Source of the DNA: Dryocola sp051307055
Lineage (GTDB): Bacteria > Pseudomonadota > Gammaproteobacteria > Enterobacterales > Enterobacteriaceae
NCBI RefSeq assembly: GCF_051307055.1
Contig: NZ_CP149994.1
Coordinates: 4,092,001 to 4,156,000, forward strand
Length of the DNA: 64,000 nucleotides
Direction of reading: 5' to 3'
In this document: positions 15,364 to 23,578 of the stretch, in pieces
Numbering within the stretch: the first letter of the stretch is position 1
Layout: each line of letters begins with the position of its first letter
The notes under the pieces: generated by a model
Seen by the model: only the letters and a program-made list of their open reading frames with translations
Told to the model about the DNA's origin: nothing
Database searches by the model: none
Position numbers and translations under genes: made by a program

Positions 15364-17013
15364 TTACGCGCGCCAGGATTTATAACGGTTAATTAAGCCG
15401 TTGGTGGAGCTGTCGTGGCTGCCTATCTGCTTATCGTCGCCCAGCTCCGGCAGGATGCGGTTTGCCAGCTGTTTACCCAGCTCAACGCCCCACTGGTCAA
15501 AGGTGAAGATATTCAGGATTGCGCCCTGGGTGAAGATCTTGTGCTCATACAGCGCAATCAGCGCCCCCAGGCTGAACGGCGTGATTTCACGCAGCAGGAT
15601 GGAGTTGGTTGGGCGGTTGCCTTCAAACACCTTGAACGGCACAACGTATTCCATGGTTTTTGGATCTTTACCCTGGTCTGCGTACTCCTGCTCGACCACG
15701 TCGCGGGACTTACCGAACGCCAGCGCCTCAGTCTGAGCAAAGAAGTTAGACAGCAGCTTAGGGTGATGATCGGAAAGCGGGTTGTGCGAGATGGCGGGCG
15801 CGATGAAATCGCAAGGAACCATTTTGGTGCCCTGGTGAATCAGCTGGTAAAACGCGTGCTGACCGTTGGTTCCCGGCTCGCCCCAGATAATTGGGCCGGT
15901 CTGGTAATCCACAGCGTTGCCGTTACGGTCAACGTATTTGCCGTTGGATTCCATATTGCCCTGCTGGAAATAGGCAGCAAAGCGGTGCATGTACTGGTCG
16001 TACGGCAGAATCGCTTCGGTTTCTGCGCCGAAGAAGTTGTTGTACCAGATGCCAATCAGCGCCAGCAGTACCGGCAGGTTCTCTTCTGCCGGGGTGTTTG
16101 CGAAATGGTTATCCATCGCATGCGCGCCGCTTAGCAGCTCAACGAAATTGTCATAGCCCACGGAGAGAATGATAGACAGGCCAATCGCGGACCACAGGGA
16201 GTAGCGACCGCCAACCCAGTCCCAGAACTCAAACATATTCGCCGTATCGATACCGAACTCGCCAACCGCCTTCGCGTTGGTGGAGAGCGCGGCGAAGTGT
16301 TTTGCTACATGCTTGTTATCGCCTGCGGTTTTCAGGAACCAGTCACGCGCGCTGTGGGCGTTGGTCATGGTTTCCTGCGTGGTGAAGGTTTTGGAAGCCA
16401 CCAGGAACAGCGTGGTTTCCGGATCGACGTTTTTCAGCACTTCGGCGATGTGGGTGCCATCAACGTTGGATACAAAGTGCATATTAAGGTGGTTTTTATA
16501 AGGGCGCAGCGCTTCGGTCACCATGAACGGACCGAGGTCGGAGCCGCCGATACCAATGTTCACCACGTCGGTAATGGCTTTACCTGTGTAGCCTTTCCAG
16601 CTGCCGCTGATGATGCTTTCAGAGAAGGTTTTCATCTTCTCCAGCACCGCGTTCACTTCCGGCATCACATCTTTGCCGTCAACCATGATTGGGGTATTGC
16701 TACGGTTACGCAGGGCAACGTGCAGCACGGCGCGATCTTCGGTACGGTTGATCTTCTCACCGGAGAACATCGACCTGATGGCGCCCTGCAGATCGGTCTC
16801 TTTTGCCAGCGCCTGCAGCTTAGCGAGGGTGTCTTCAGTGATACGGTTTTTGGAGTAGTCCACCAGCATTAAATCGTCGAACGTAGCGGAAAAATTAGCA
16901 AAACGGTCAGCATCCTGCGCGAAAAGTTCGGCGATGGTGACATCTTTCATTTCGTCAAAATGCGCCTGTAAAGCCTGCCATGCCGCAGTCTGCGTTGGGT
17001 TGATATTTTTCAT
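15364..17013 (-). CDS. pgi: Glucose-6-phosphate isomerase Pgi
   Basis: Cytosolic glycolytic enzyme that interconverts glucose 6-phosphate and fructose 6-phosphate. The 549 residues equal the E. coli length. Signatures are clear: the sugar-phosphate motif NIGIGGSDLGPFM, the family pattern GGRYSLWSAIGLSIIL, and the C-terminal FDQWGVELGKQLA that carries the catalytic Lys. It is transcribed divergently from lysC, next to the yjbEFGH operon, as in E. coli. Confidence 0.99.
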   Translation of the reverse strand: MKNINPTQTAAWQALQAHFDEMKDVTIAELFAQDADRFANFSATFDDLMLVDYSKNRITEDTLAKLQALAKETDLQGAIRSMFSGEKINRTEDRAVLHVALRNRSNTPIMVDGKDVMPEVNAVLEKMKTFSESIISGSWKGYTGKAITDVVNIGIGGSDLGPFMVTEALRPYKNHLNMHFVSNVDGTHIAEVLKNVDPETTLFLVASKTFTTQETMTNAHSARDWFLKTAGDNKHVAKHFAALSTNAKAVGEFGIDTANMFEFWDWVGGRYSLWSAIGLSIILSVGYDNFVELLSGAHAMDNHFANTPAEENLPVLLALIGIWYNNFFGAETEAILPYDQYMHRFAAYFQQGNMESNGKYVDRNGNAVDYQTGPIIWGEPGTNGQHAFYQLIHQGTKMVPCDFIAPAISHNPLSDHHPKLLSNFFAQTEALAFGKSRDVVEQEYADQGKDPKTMEYVVPFKVFEGNRPTNSILLREITPFSLGALIALYEHKIFTQGAILNIFTFDQWGVELGKQLANRILPELGDDKQIGSHDSSTNGLINRYKSWRA

Positions 17014-17177
17014 AGCGTTACCCTTTTGATTTGAGAATTGTGACTGCGGTCAATTGTATATCTCCCAACGGATTTTGTGATGGTTTTTGTGCGTATGAAT
17101 AATCCGCGCCTTCTAATCATTGACAACCGAGACGTAACCTTTTATTTGTATGGGGCTACTTGCTCCTGCTGGAGCAA

Positions 17178-17364
17178 GCCAGAAGAGGCGCGTCGCCCAG
17201 GTAGTATGTTTGAGGAGCCAATCCGCAGACGGCATACGAGGGGGAGCGACGCCGAGGTAAGGCGCATCGGCAATGTGCATTATCGGCCACAGGGGCTGAA
17301 TCCTCTGGGTTGTCACCAGAAGCGTTCGGCAGTCGGACGTTTCGCAAGGTGGGGCGCTTCTGGG
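17178..17364 (+). ncRNA. Lysine riboswitch in the lysC leader
   Basis: Leader RNA that binds lysine and represses lysC. Diagnostic L-box pieces occur in order: CCAGAAGAGGCGCG, GAGGAGCCA, AGGGGGAGCGACGCCGAGG, ATCGGC, GGGGCTGAATCC, TCTGGGTTGTCACCAGAAG, CAGTCGGACGTTTCGC and GGGGCGCTTCTGGG. They match the E. coli lysC leader closely. A 20-base hairpin (CTTGCTCC/GGAGCAAG, 17159-17178) precedes the aptamer. About 110 pyrimidine-rich bases separate the aptamer from the start codon. In E. coli, lysine binding blocks translation and exposes RNase E sites in this stretch; no U-run terminator is evident here either. Confidence 0.93.
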
Positions 17365-17475
17365 TGTATCCGTAGTTCAGAACCTCTCTTCTACGTCTGC
17401 CCCGTTTCCCGCTCTTCCCTTGTGCCAAGGCTGAAACTTGTCGCCATAAGCATGGCCCCCTGACACGAGGTAGTT

Positions 17476-18837
17476 ATGACTCACGCATTCCCACAGATCG
17501 TCGTTGCCAAATTTGGCGGCACCAGCGTCGCCGATTTCGACGCCATGAAACGCAGCGCCGAGGTTGTGCTCTCCGATGAAAACGTTCGCCTGGTCGTGCT
17601 TTCCGCCTCTGCGGGCGTCACCAATTTGCTGGTCGCGCTGGCCGAAGGGCTGGAAGCAACGGAACGTTTCGTCAAACTCGACGCCATCCGCAAAATTCAG
17701 TACGACATCGTCGAGCGGCTGAGCAATCCGCAGGTCATTCGCGAAGAAATTGAACGCCTGCTCGAAAACATCACCACGCTTGCCGAAGCAGCTTCGCTTG
17801 CCACTTCTGCCGCCCTGACTGACGAGCTGGTTAGCCACGGCGAACTGATGTCCACCCTGCTGTTTGTCGAAATCATGCGCGAGCGTAGCGTAGAGGCGCA
17901 GTGGTTCGATATCCGCAAAATCATGCGCACCAACGACCGCTTTGGCCGTGCCGAGCCGGATATCGCCGCGCTGGCAGAGCTGACAGAACTGCAATTGCAG
18001 CCGCGGCTGATGCAGTCTATCGTGGTTACCCAGGGCTTTATCGGTAGCGAAGAAAAAGGTCGCACGACGACGCTGGGCCGCGGCGGCAGCGACTATACCG
18101 CCGCCCTGCTGGGTGAAGCGCTGCATGCAAGCCGCGTGGATATCTGGACGGACGTGCCGGGCATTTACACCACCGATCCACGCGTGGTGCCGGCCGCAAA
18201 ACGCATCGACAAAATTGGTTTTGAAGAAGCCGCTGAGATGGCGACATTCGGCGCCAAAGTGCTGCATCCGGCCACGCTGCTGCCAGCGGTACGCTGCGAT
18301 ATTCCGGTGTTCGTTGGTTCAAGTAAAGATCCCAAAGCGGGCGGCACGCTGGTCTGTAATGAAACGGACAATCCGCCGCTGTTCCGCGCCCTTGCCCTGC
18401 GCCGTAAACAAACGCTGCTGACGCTGCACAGCCTCAATATGCTGCATTCACGCGGCTTCCTGGCAGAAGTGTTCAGCATTCTGGCGCGCCATAATATTTC
18501 GGTCGATCTGATAACCACTTCTGAAGTGAGCGTGGCGCTGACGCTGGATACCACAGGCTCTACCTCCACCGACGATAGCCTGCTGACCACATCATTACTC
18601 ACGGAGCTTTCGTCCCTGTGCCGTGTGGAAGTGGAGGAAAATCTTGCGCTGGTGGCGATAATTGGCAACAAGCTCTCTCAGGCCTGCGGCGTGGGCAAAG
18701 AAGTGTTCGGCGTACTGGAGCCGTTCAACATCCGCATGATTTGTTACGGCGCATCCAGCTATAACCTCTGTTTCCTGGTGCCTGGCGGCGATGCGGAACA
18801 GGTCGTGCAGAAACTGCATCACAATCTGTTTGAATAA
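17476..18837 (+). CDS. lysC: Lysine-sensitive aspartokinase III LysC
   Basis: Phosphorylates aspartate, the first step towards lysine, threonine and methionine, and is feedback-inhibited by lysine. The 453 residues (E. coli 449) start MTHAFPQIVVAKFGGTSVADFDAM, with GAGG upstream of the ATG at 17476. KFGGTSV holds the catalytic Lys. GRGGSDYTAALL and DVPGIYTTDPR form the kinase core. Two C-terminal ACT domains (TLHSLNMLHSRGFLAEVF, VALIGN-like VAIIGNKLS) bind lysine. The riboswitch upstream adds control by the same ligand. Confidence 0.98.
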   Translation: MTHAFPQIVVAKFGGTSVADFDAMKRSAEVVLSDENVRLVVLSASAGVTNLLVALAEGLEATERFVKLDAIRKIQYDIVERLSNPQVIREEIERLLENITTLAEAASLATSAALTDELVSHGELMSTLLFVEIMRERSVEAQWFDIRKIMRTNDRFGRAEPDIAALAELTELQLQPRLMQSIVVTQGFIGSEEKGRTTTLGRGGSDYTAALLGEALHASRVDIWTDVPGIYTTDPRVVPAAKRIDKIGFEEAAEMATFGAKVLHPATLLPAVRCDIPVFVGSSKDPKAGGTLVCNETDNPPLFRALALRRKQTLLTLHSLNMLHSRGFLAEVFSILARHNISVDLITTSEVSVALTLDTTGSTSTDDSLLTTSLLTELSSLCRVEVEENLALVAIIGNKLSQACGVGKEVFGVLEPFNIRMICYGASSYNLCFLVPGGDAEQVVQKLHHNLFE

Positions 18838-18864
18838 AACGTCTACACGTGCAATGAATACCGG

Positions 18865-18889
18865 TGCCGGGCTCGATCCCGGCATTTTT
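18865..18889 (+). terminator. Terminator of lysC
   Basis: TGCCGGG (18865-18871) pairs with CCCGGCA (18878-18884) and is followed by a T run. It lies 27 bases after the lysC stop and upstream of panS. Confidence 0.88.
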
Positions 18890-18930
18890 ATAACCAGAAA
18901 CAACACAACAACACCTGCAAGGATTTCGAT

Positions 18931-19878
18931 ATGCTCGCGACATTAACCCGGCTCTTCCCGCTCTGGGCGGTGCTGCTGTCCGTACTCGCCTATTACACTC
19001 CCGGCACGTTCACCCCTATCGGCCCGTGGGTCAGCACACTTTTAATGCTGATTATGTTCGGCATGGGTGTGCATCTGCGTATTGATGATTTCAAACGCGT
19101 GCTCTCACGCCCGGCTCCCGTCGCGGCAGGCACGTTTCTTCACTATCTGATTATGCCGCTGGCGGCCTGGGCGCTGGCGAAGCTGTTCCATATGCCGCCC
19201 GACCTTTCTGCCGGCATGGTACTGGTAGGCAGCGTGGCAAGCGGTACGGCTTCAAACGTGATGATCTACCTGGCCAAAGGCGATGTCGCTCTTTCAGTAA
19301 CGATCTCTTCCGTTTCAACGCTGGTCGGCGTGTTCGCCACGCCGCTGCTGACAAGGCTTTATGTCGATGCGGACATCAAAGTGGACGTGATGGGCATGCT
19401 GGTGAGCATTCTGCAGATCGTGGTGATCCCCATCGGGCTTGGTTTGATTGTTCATCATCTTTTCCCACGCCTGGTGAAACGAGTGGAGTCCTGGCTGCCG
19501 GCGTTTTCAATGCTTTGCATCCTGGCGATTATCAGCGCCGTGGTCGCAGGCAGCGCCGGCAATATCGCCTCCGTGGGCCTGATGGTCATCGTCGCCGTGA
19601 TCCTGCATAACGGCATCGGATTACTGACCGGTTACTGGGGCGGGCGCCTGTTTGGGTTCGATGAATCAACCTGCCGCACGCTGGCCATCGAGGTGGGAAT
19701 GCAAAACTCCGGCCTTGCCGCTACGCTCGGCAAGATTTACTTCTCGCCTTTGGCTGCCCTGCCGGGCGCGCTGTTCTCTGTCTGGCACAACCTTTCCGGT
19801 TCGCTGCTGGCGGGCTACTGGTCCGGTAAGCCGACTGATAAGAAAAAAGATGGGCGTTTGAAAAAGCGCCGAGCCTGA
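18931..19878 (+). CDS. panS: BASS-family transporter, likely ketopantoate/pantoate importer PanS
   Basis: Inner-membrane transporter of the bile acid:sodium symporter (BASS) family. The 315 residues form about nine to ten hydrophobic helices, with the family motif GTASNVMIYLAKGDVALSV and EVGMQNSGLAATL in the crossover regions, and a Lys/Arg-rich tail. Salmonella carries the homologue PanS, a transporter for coenzyme A precursors, in the same chromosomal area; K-12 lacks it here. Assignment to PanS rests on similarity and position. Substrate could differ within the BASS family. It has its own terminator and is separated from lysC by another. Confidence 0.82.
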   Translation: MLATLTRLFPLWAVLLSVLAYYTPGTFTPIGPWVSTLLMLIMFGMGVHLRIDDFKRVLSRPAPVAAGTFLHYLIMPLAAWALAKLFHMPPDLSAGMVLVGSVASGTASNVMIYLAKGDVALSVTISSVSTLVGVFATPLLTRLYVDADIKVDVMGMLVSILQIVVIPIGLGLIVHHLFPRLVKRVESWLPAFSMLCILAIISAVVAGSAGNIASVGLMVIVAVILHNGIGLLTGYWGGRLFGFDESTCRTLAIEVGMQNSGLAATLGKIYFSPLAALPGALFSVWHNLSGSLLAGYWSGKPTDKKKDGRLKKRRA

Positions 19879-19888
19879 ATAGAGACTA

Positions 19889-19912
19889 AGCCCGGAGATA
19901 ACGGGCTTTTTT
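19889..19912 (+). terminator. Terminator of panS
   Basis: AGCCCG (19889-19894) pairs with CGGGCT (19902-19907), followed by a run of T. It begins 10 bases after the panS stop. Confidence 0.85.
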
Positions 19913-19999
19913 ATTCGCAAACATAAACAAGGTGATTTTTACTGAGCTGAGGAGAGCTTTGCTTTACACTGAGGATCCTTTCCTTACGAGGTCGCAACG

Positions 20000-20272
20000 A
20001 TGTCCACAGCAAGACTGACACAGCAAGACATGACGGAAAGTGAGCAACGCGAACTGAAAACGCTGCTCGACCGCGCACGTATCGCAGAAGGTCGCCCTCT
20101 GACCAACTCAGAAACCAACCACGTCAAAAAAGAATATATCGATAAACTGATGGCGGAGCGTGAACTGGCAGCCAAAAAAGCCCGCCAGCTGAAGAAACAA
20201 AAAGCGTTAAAACCGGATACCTCAGCGACGTATTCCTGGTCGGCCAATACCCATATCCGCGGGAAGCGCTGA
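20000..20272 (+). CDS. yjbD: YjbD, DUF3811 family protein
   Basis: Small charged soluble protein of unknown function. The 90 residues match E. coli YjbD in length and sequence (MTESEQRELKTLLDRARIA, GRPLTNSETN, VKKEYIDKLM, TYSWSANT). It is predicted mostly alpha-helical with a Lys/Arg-rich middle. It converges on rluF with no gap: its TGA ends at 20272 and the rluF stop begins at 20273. Confidence 0.92.
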   Translation: MSTARLTQQDMTESEQRELKTLLDRARIAEGRPLTNSETNHVKKEYIDKLMAERELAAKKARQLKKQKALKPDTSATYSWSANTHIRGKR

Positions 20273-21145
20273 CTAGCGTCCTTTTTTCTTGCGCCCGGGC
20301 TGGGCAAAGCGCTTGCGTGAAGCAAGCTCGGCCGGGGTTTTTGCCGTGCTCTTGGGCCCGTTGCTGGCCGGCTTTTTCACGGCAGCGGGCCTGGCCTTCG
20401 CTTTTTTCGCAGGTTTCGCTTCGGATGACGAATTCTCAATCAGCTTAAACAGCTCGACCAGCTCATCGTCTGTTAAATCTCGCCATTCCCCCGGCGGCAG
20501 CCCTTTCATGCTGACGTTCATAATGCGGGTACGCTCAAGCTTTGTAACTTCATAACCGAAATGCTCGCACATGCGGCGGATCTGGCGGTTAAGCCCCTGC
20601 ACCAGCGTGATGCGAAACACGAACGGCGCTTCTTTCTTTACTTTGCATTTTTTAGTGACGGTGCCAAGCATCGGCACGCCTGCGCCCATGCCGTGGATAA
20701 ACTCGTCGGTGACAGGCTTGTTCACCGTCACAATATATTCTTTCTCGTGGTCGTTCCCGGCGCGCAGGATTTTATTCACCAGATCGCCATGGTTAGTCAG
20801 GAAGATAAGCCCCTGAGAGTCTTTATCCAGCCGTCCAATCGGAAACACGCGTTTGCTGTGGTTTACGAAATCAACGATATTATCTTTCTCGCCGTCTTCT
20901 GTGGTGCTGACAATTCCCACCGGCTTATTCAGCGCAATAAGCACCAAATCGTCTTCATCACGAGGCTCGATTAGCTGACCGTTGACCTTGACCACGTCTC
21001 CGGCAAATACCTGGTCGCCTATCGCGGCGCGCTTGCCGTTAATAAAAACATTTCCCTGTTCGATGTAACGATCGGCGTCGCGACGCGAGCAGATACCGCT
21101 CTCGCTAATGTATTTGTTAAGACGTACAGATGAGTTGGTCAGCAT
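20273..21145 (-). CDS. rluF: 23S rRNA pseudouridine(2604) synthase RluF
   Basis: Converts U2604 of 23S rRNA (and tRNA-Tyr U35 in E. coli) to pseudouridine. The 290 residues show an N-terminal S4 RNA-binding domain (VRLNKYISESGICSRRDADR) and the RsuA/RluB/E/F catalytic core. The catalytic Asp is D107 in GRLDKDSQGLIFLTNHG, and VQGLNRQIRRMCEHFGYEV follows. The tail from about residue 240 is Lys/Ala/Pro-rich and of low complexity, as in E. coli, though different in detail. Confidence 0.97.
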   Translation of the reverse strand: MLTNSSVRLNKYISESGICSRRDADRYIEQGNVFINGKRAAIGDQVFAGDVVKVNGQLIEPRDEDDLVLIALNKPVGIVSTTEDGEKDNIVDFVNHSKRVFPIGRLDKDSQGLIFLTNHGDLVNKILRAGNDHEKEYIVTVNKPVTDEFIHGMGAGVPMLGTVTKKCKVKKEAPFVFRITLVQGLNRQIRRMCEHFGYEVTKLERTRIMNVSMKGLPPGEWRDLTDDELVELFKLIENSSSEAKPAKKAKARPAAVKKPASNGPKSTAKTPAELASRKRFAQPGRKKKGR

Positions 21146-21354
21146 GGTTCCTCCGTAAAAAACGGACTATACCTTACCCTTCGGGCGTTGCGAACAGGGG
21201 ATATTCACATTGTCCCTATCTCTTGAGGAGTCTCGCACAAACGGCAACGGCCTTGCGGCCTGCTTGCCAGATTTAAAATGCCCCGCTGAAATTTGAATTC
21301 GACGGGCGAAAGCGGCGACGAGACGAGAGTGTCGTTCGTCGCCCTGAAAAAGAG

Positions 21355-21756
21355 TTACTTAGGCGTGGCTGCAATCACGGCAAGTCTCTTTTGAATATCC
21401 TTATCAAGATTATTCACCCAGTGGTTGTACGCGCGGTGAATTTCACCGTCTGATGCCAGCAGATTCACGCTGTTGACGTAGTGAATGGAGTATTCTCTTT
21501 CACTGTAGTTAATGCGAATGGTTACGCTGTGCTTACGTACGTTTTGCGTGGCGTTAATGACGCCTGGACCTGCCGCAGACATGATCCAGTCGCGCCCCTG
21601 TCCGGCATTAATAATCGCCTCTTTGACCTGATCGGTCGTTACGTGCTGAGTGATGATTGTCTGTGGCGTTCTGACCGGCTCCGTTCTTTCCAGCGCCGAA
21701 CACCCTGCCAGCGCGGCAATACAAACGGCCGCCGCTATCATCTGTTTAAACTTCAT
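21355..21756 (-). CDS. Unidentified small lipoprotein
   Basis: Not recognised. It encodes 133 residues with a classic lipoprotein signal (MKFKQMIAAAVCIAALAGC, lipobox LAGC with Cys at 19) and Ser at +2, which predicts outer-membrane sorting. The mature part is mixed, with RINYSEREYSIHYVNSVNLL and HRAYNHWVNNLDKDIQKRL, and looks like a small globular alpha/beta domain. It lies where K-12 carries pepE, between rluF and yjbB. TATAAT at 21795-21800 (minus strand) is a possible -10. A GGCGACGA/TCGTCGCC stem without a U run follows it at 21314-21343. Confidence 0.8.
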   Translation of the reverse strand: MKFKQMIAAAVCIAALAGCSALERTEPVRTPQTIITQHVTTDQVKEAIINAGQGRDWIMSAAGPGVINATQNVRKHSVTIRINYSEREYSIHYVNSVNLLASDGEIHRAYNHWVNNLDKDIQKRLAVIAATPK

Positions 21757-21824
21757 TATTAAATTCCTTTTGTTTTATTAATTTAACGGGCCAGATTATA
21801 ACCAGTCGGACTGGTCCTGGAAAA

Positions 21825-23456
21825 TTAATATTCATCCCTTTCGTCATCGTCGTCCGGCTGTTCCAGCACGCCGTAAGCCACCGCGCAGAACAGGGAGTTC
21901 AGACGCTTCATATCACCCAGCAGGCCCAGGTGCAGCGAGCTGGTTTCTATACTCTGCACGTTTTGCTGATGCAGACGATCGACGTGCGCGTGCGAGAAAC
22001 GGCGATTCATAATGCGGAAACGATGCTTGTTACGGCGCAGGCGACGCGCGCTGTTTACGTCCGCTGAGAAAAATACCGACAGGCTGAGCTTGAGGTTGCT
22101 CGTTAGCTGCTGCAGAAGGCTGTCGAGCTCGTTCAGACCATCCGGCGAAAACGCCCGGCGGGTGGCGAGTGATTTATCCGCCACTTCACTGCCCATTCTC
22201 TCAAGGATATCCGCCGCCTGTTCGAGGTTAAGCGACATCTCGATAATCTCCGCCCAGCGGCGGGATTCAATCTCGGCCAGATCCTCTTTCTGCATTTGCG
22301 CCATATAGAGTTTGATGGCGGTGTAGAGCACATCCACGTCGTCGGCAAGCTTGCGCAGCTCCTTCTCCTGCCGCGGCTCGCCGTGCATCACCTTGCTCCA
22401 GGTTTCCAGCATCTGCTCCAGCAAATCGCCCATGCGCAGCGTTTCCCGGGCGGCGTTTGACAAGCCTAAGGCGGGTGTATCGAGAGCCGTCGGGTCGAGA
22501 TGCTTCGGCTTCATGCGCGCATCCAGCTCGGGCGCCTCACTGATTACCCTCCGGCAGAACCGCGCCATCGGCCCGGCAAAGGGCACCATCGCCAGACAGC
22601 GGATAAGGTTGTAGAAGACGTGGAAATAGATAACCAGTTCGGATTCAGGCAGGGGCAAATGGTGCATAAGGCTGGCAAGAATGTGCACAAAGGGCAGCAC
22701 GATGATGCTGCCCACCAGCTTAAACAGCAGGCTGCCGAGGGCCACCCGCCGCGCGGCGGCGTTAGCGGCGCTGTTGTTAATCATCGCCAGCAGGCCGGAG
22801 CCGAGGTTGGCGCCAATCACCAGGCACAGCGCCACATCAAACGAAATAACGCCGGTTGAGGTAAGCGTGGCGGTAAGCAGCACGGCGGCAAGGCTGGAAT
22901 AGCTGATAACGGCGAACATGGCGCCGATTAGCGCATCAAGCATGATATCGCCGGTCAGCGAGGCGAAGATAACCTGCACGCCCGAGGCCTGGGTTATCGG
23001 CGTGACGGCGGCAACGATCAGCTCCAGCGCCTGCAAAATCAGCCCCAGGCCGATGCCGACACGGCCAAGCTGCCCGGCGCGCGATTGCTTGCGGCTGAGG
23101 AAAAAAATTACCCCGATGAAAATCAGCAGCGGCGAAAGCCAGGAGAGGTCGAACGTCAGAACACGCGCCATTAACGCGGTACCGACATCGGCGCCCAGTA
23201 CGATCACCAGCGCAGGCGTAAGCGCCACCAGATCCTGCGCCACAAACGAGGTGACCAGCATGGTGGTCGCATTGCTGCTCTGAACGAGCGCGGTTACGCC
23301 AATGCCTGCGCAGAAGGCGAGCGGTTTCTTTTCGACGCTGCGGCTGAGCACGCTACGAAGATTAGCGCCGTAAACGCGCATGATGCCGGTACGCACAATG
23401 TGCGTGCCCCAGACCAGTAGCGCCACCGCAGAAAGCAGATGCAGTAGAGTGAGCAC
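21825..23456 (-). CDS. yjbB: Na+/phosphate cotransporter family protein YjbB
   Basis: Inner-membrane protein of the NptA/PNaS family with a C-terminal PhoU-like domain; the E. coli homogue exports phosphate. The 543 residues equal the E. coli length. The paired Na/Pi repeats carry the QSS motif (VTALVQSSNATTMLV) and GADVGTALMAR in the first half, and ISYSSLAAVLL and GANLGSGLL in the second. The soluble part from about residue 340 contains two helical PhoU-type repeats. Start MLTLLHLLSAVALLVWGTH is preceded by AAGGAG. Confidence 0.95.
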   Translation of the reverse strand: MLTLLHLLSAVALLVWGTHIVRTGIMRVYGANLRSVLSRSVEKKPLAFCAGIGVTALVQSSNATTMLVTSFVAQDLVALTPALVIVLGADVGTALMARVLTFDLSWLSPLLIFIGVIFFLSRKQSRAGQLGRVGIGLGLILQALELIVAAVTPITQASGVQVIFASLTGDIMLDALIGAMFAVISYSSLAAVLLTATLTSTGVISFDVALCLVIGANLGSGLLAMINNSAANAAARRVALGSLLFKLVGSIIVLPFVHILASLMHHLPLPESELVIYFHVFYNLIRCLAMVPFAGPMARFCRRVISEAPELDARMKPKHLDPTALDTPALGLSNAARETLRMGDLLEQMLETWSKVMHGEPRQEKELRKLADDVDVLYTAIKLYMAQMQKEDLAEIESRRWAEIIEMSLNLEQAADILERMGSEVADKSLATRRAFSPDGLNELDSLLQQLTSNLKLSLSVFFSADVNSARRLRRNKHRFRIMNRRFSHAHVDRLHQQNVQSIETSSLHLGLLGDMKRLNSLFCAVAYGVLEQPDDDDERDEY

Positions 23457-23523
23457 ACTTTCTCCTTATAAATTATCGGGTCCCTGCAAGGTCAAGTATA
23501 AGTGCTTAATCGCCCTAAATAGC

Positions 23524-23547
23524 CAGGGCGCCATCTTTAGCGCCCTG
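23524..23547 (-). terminator. Candidate terminator of metH
   Basis: A perfect 8-bp stem CAGGGCGC/GCGCCCTG with an 8-base loop lies about 30 bases past the metH stop. The minus-strand continuation (GCTATTTAGGG) is only weakly U-rich, so termination efficiency is uncertain. Confidence 0.55.
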
Positions 23548-23578
23548 TCAGGTGTAACGAAAATTTAAACAGCAATGA

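Noticed and set aside
17395..17475. Rho-independent terminator as the lysC riboswitch expression platform
   Set aside because: No stem followed by a U run lies between the aptamer and the lysC start; translational and decay control as in E. coli fits better.
21314..21343. GGCGACGA/TCGTCGCC inverted repeat as a terminator of the lipoprotein gene
   Set aside because: There is a good stem but no U run on either strand, so it is mentioned only as a hairpin.
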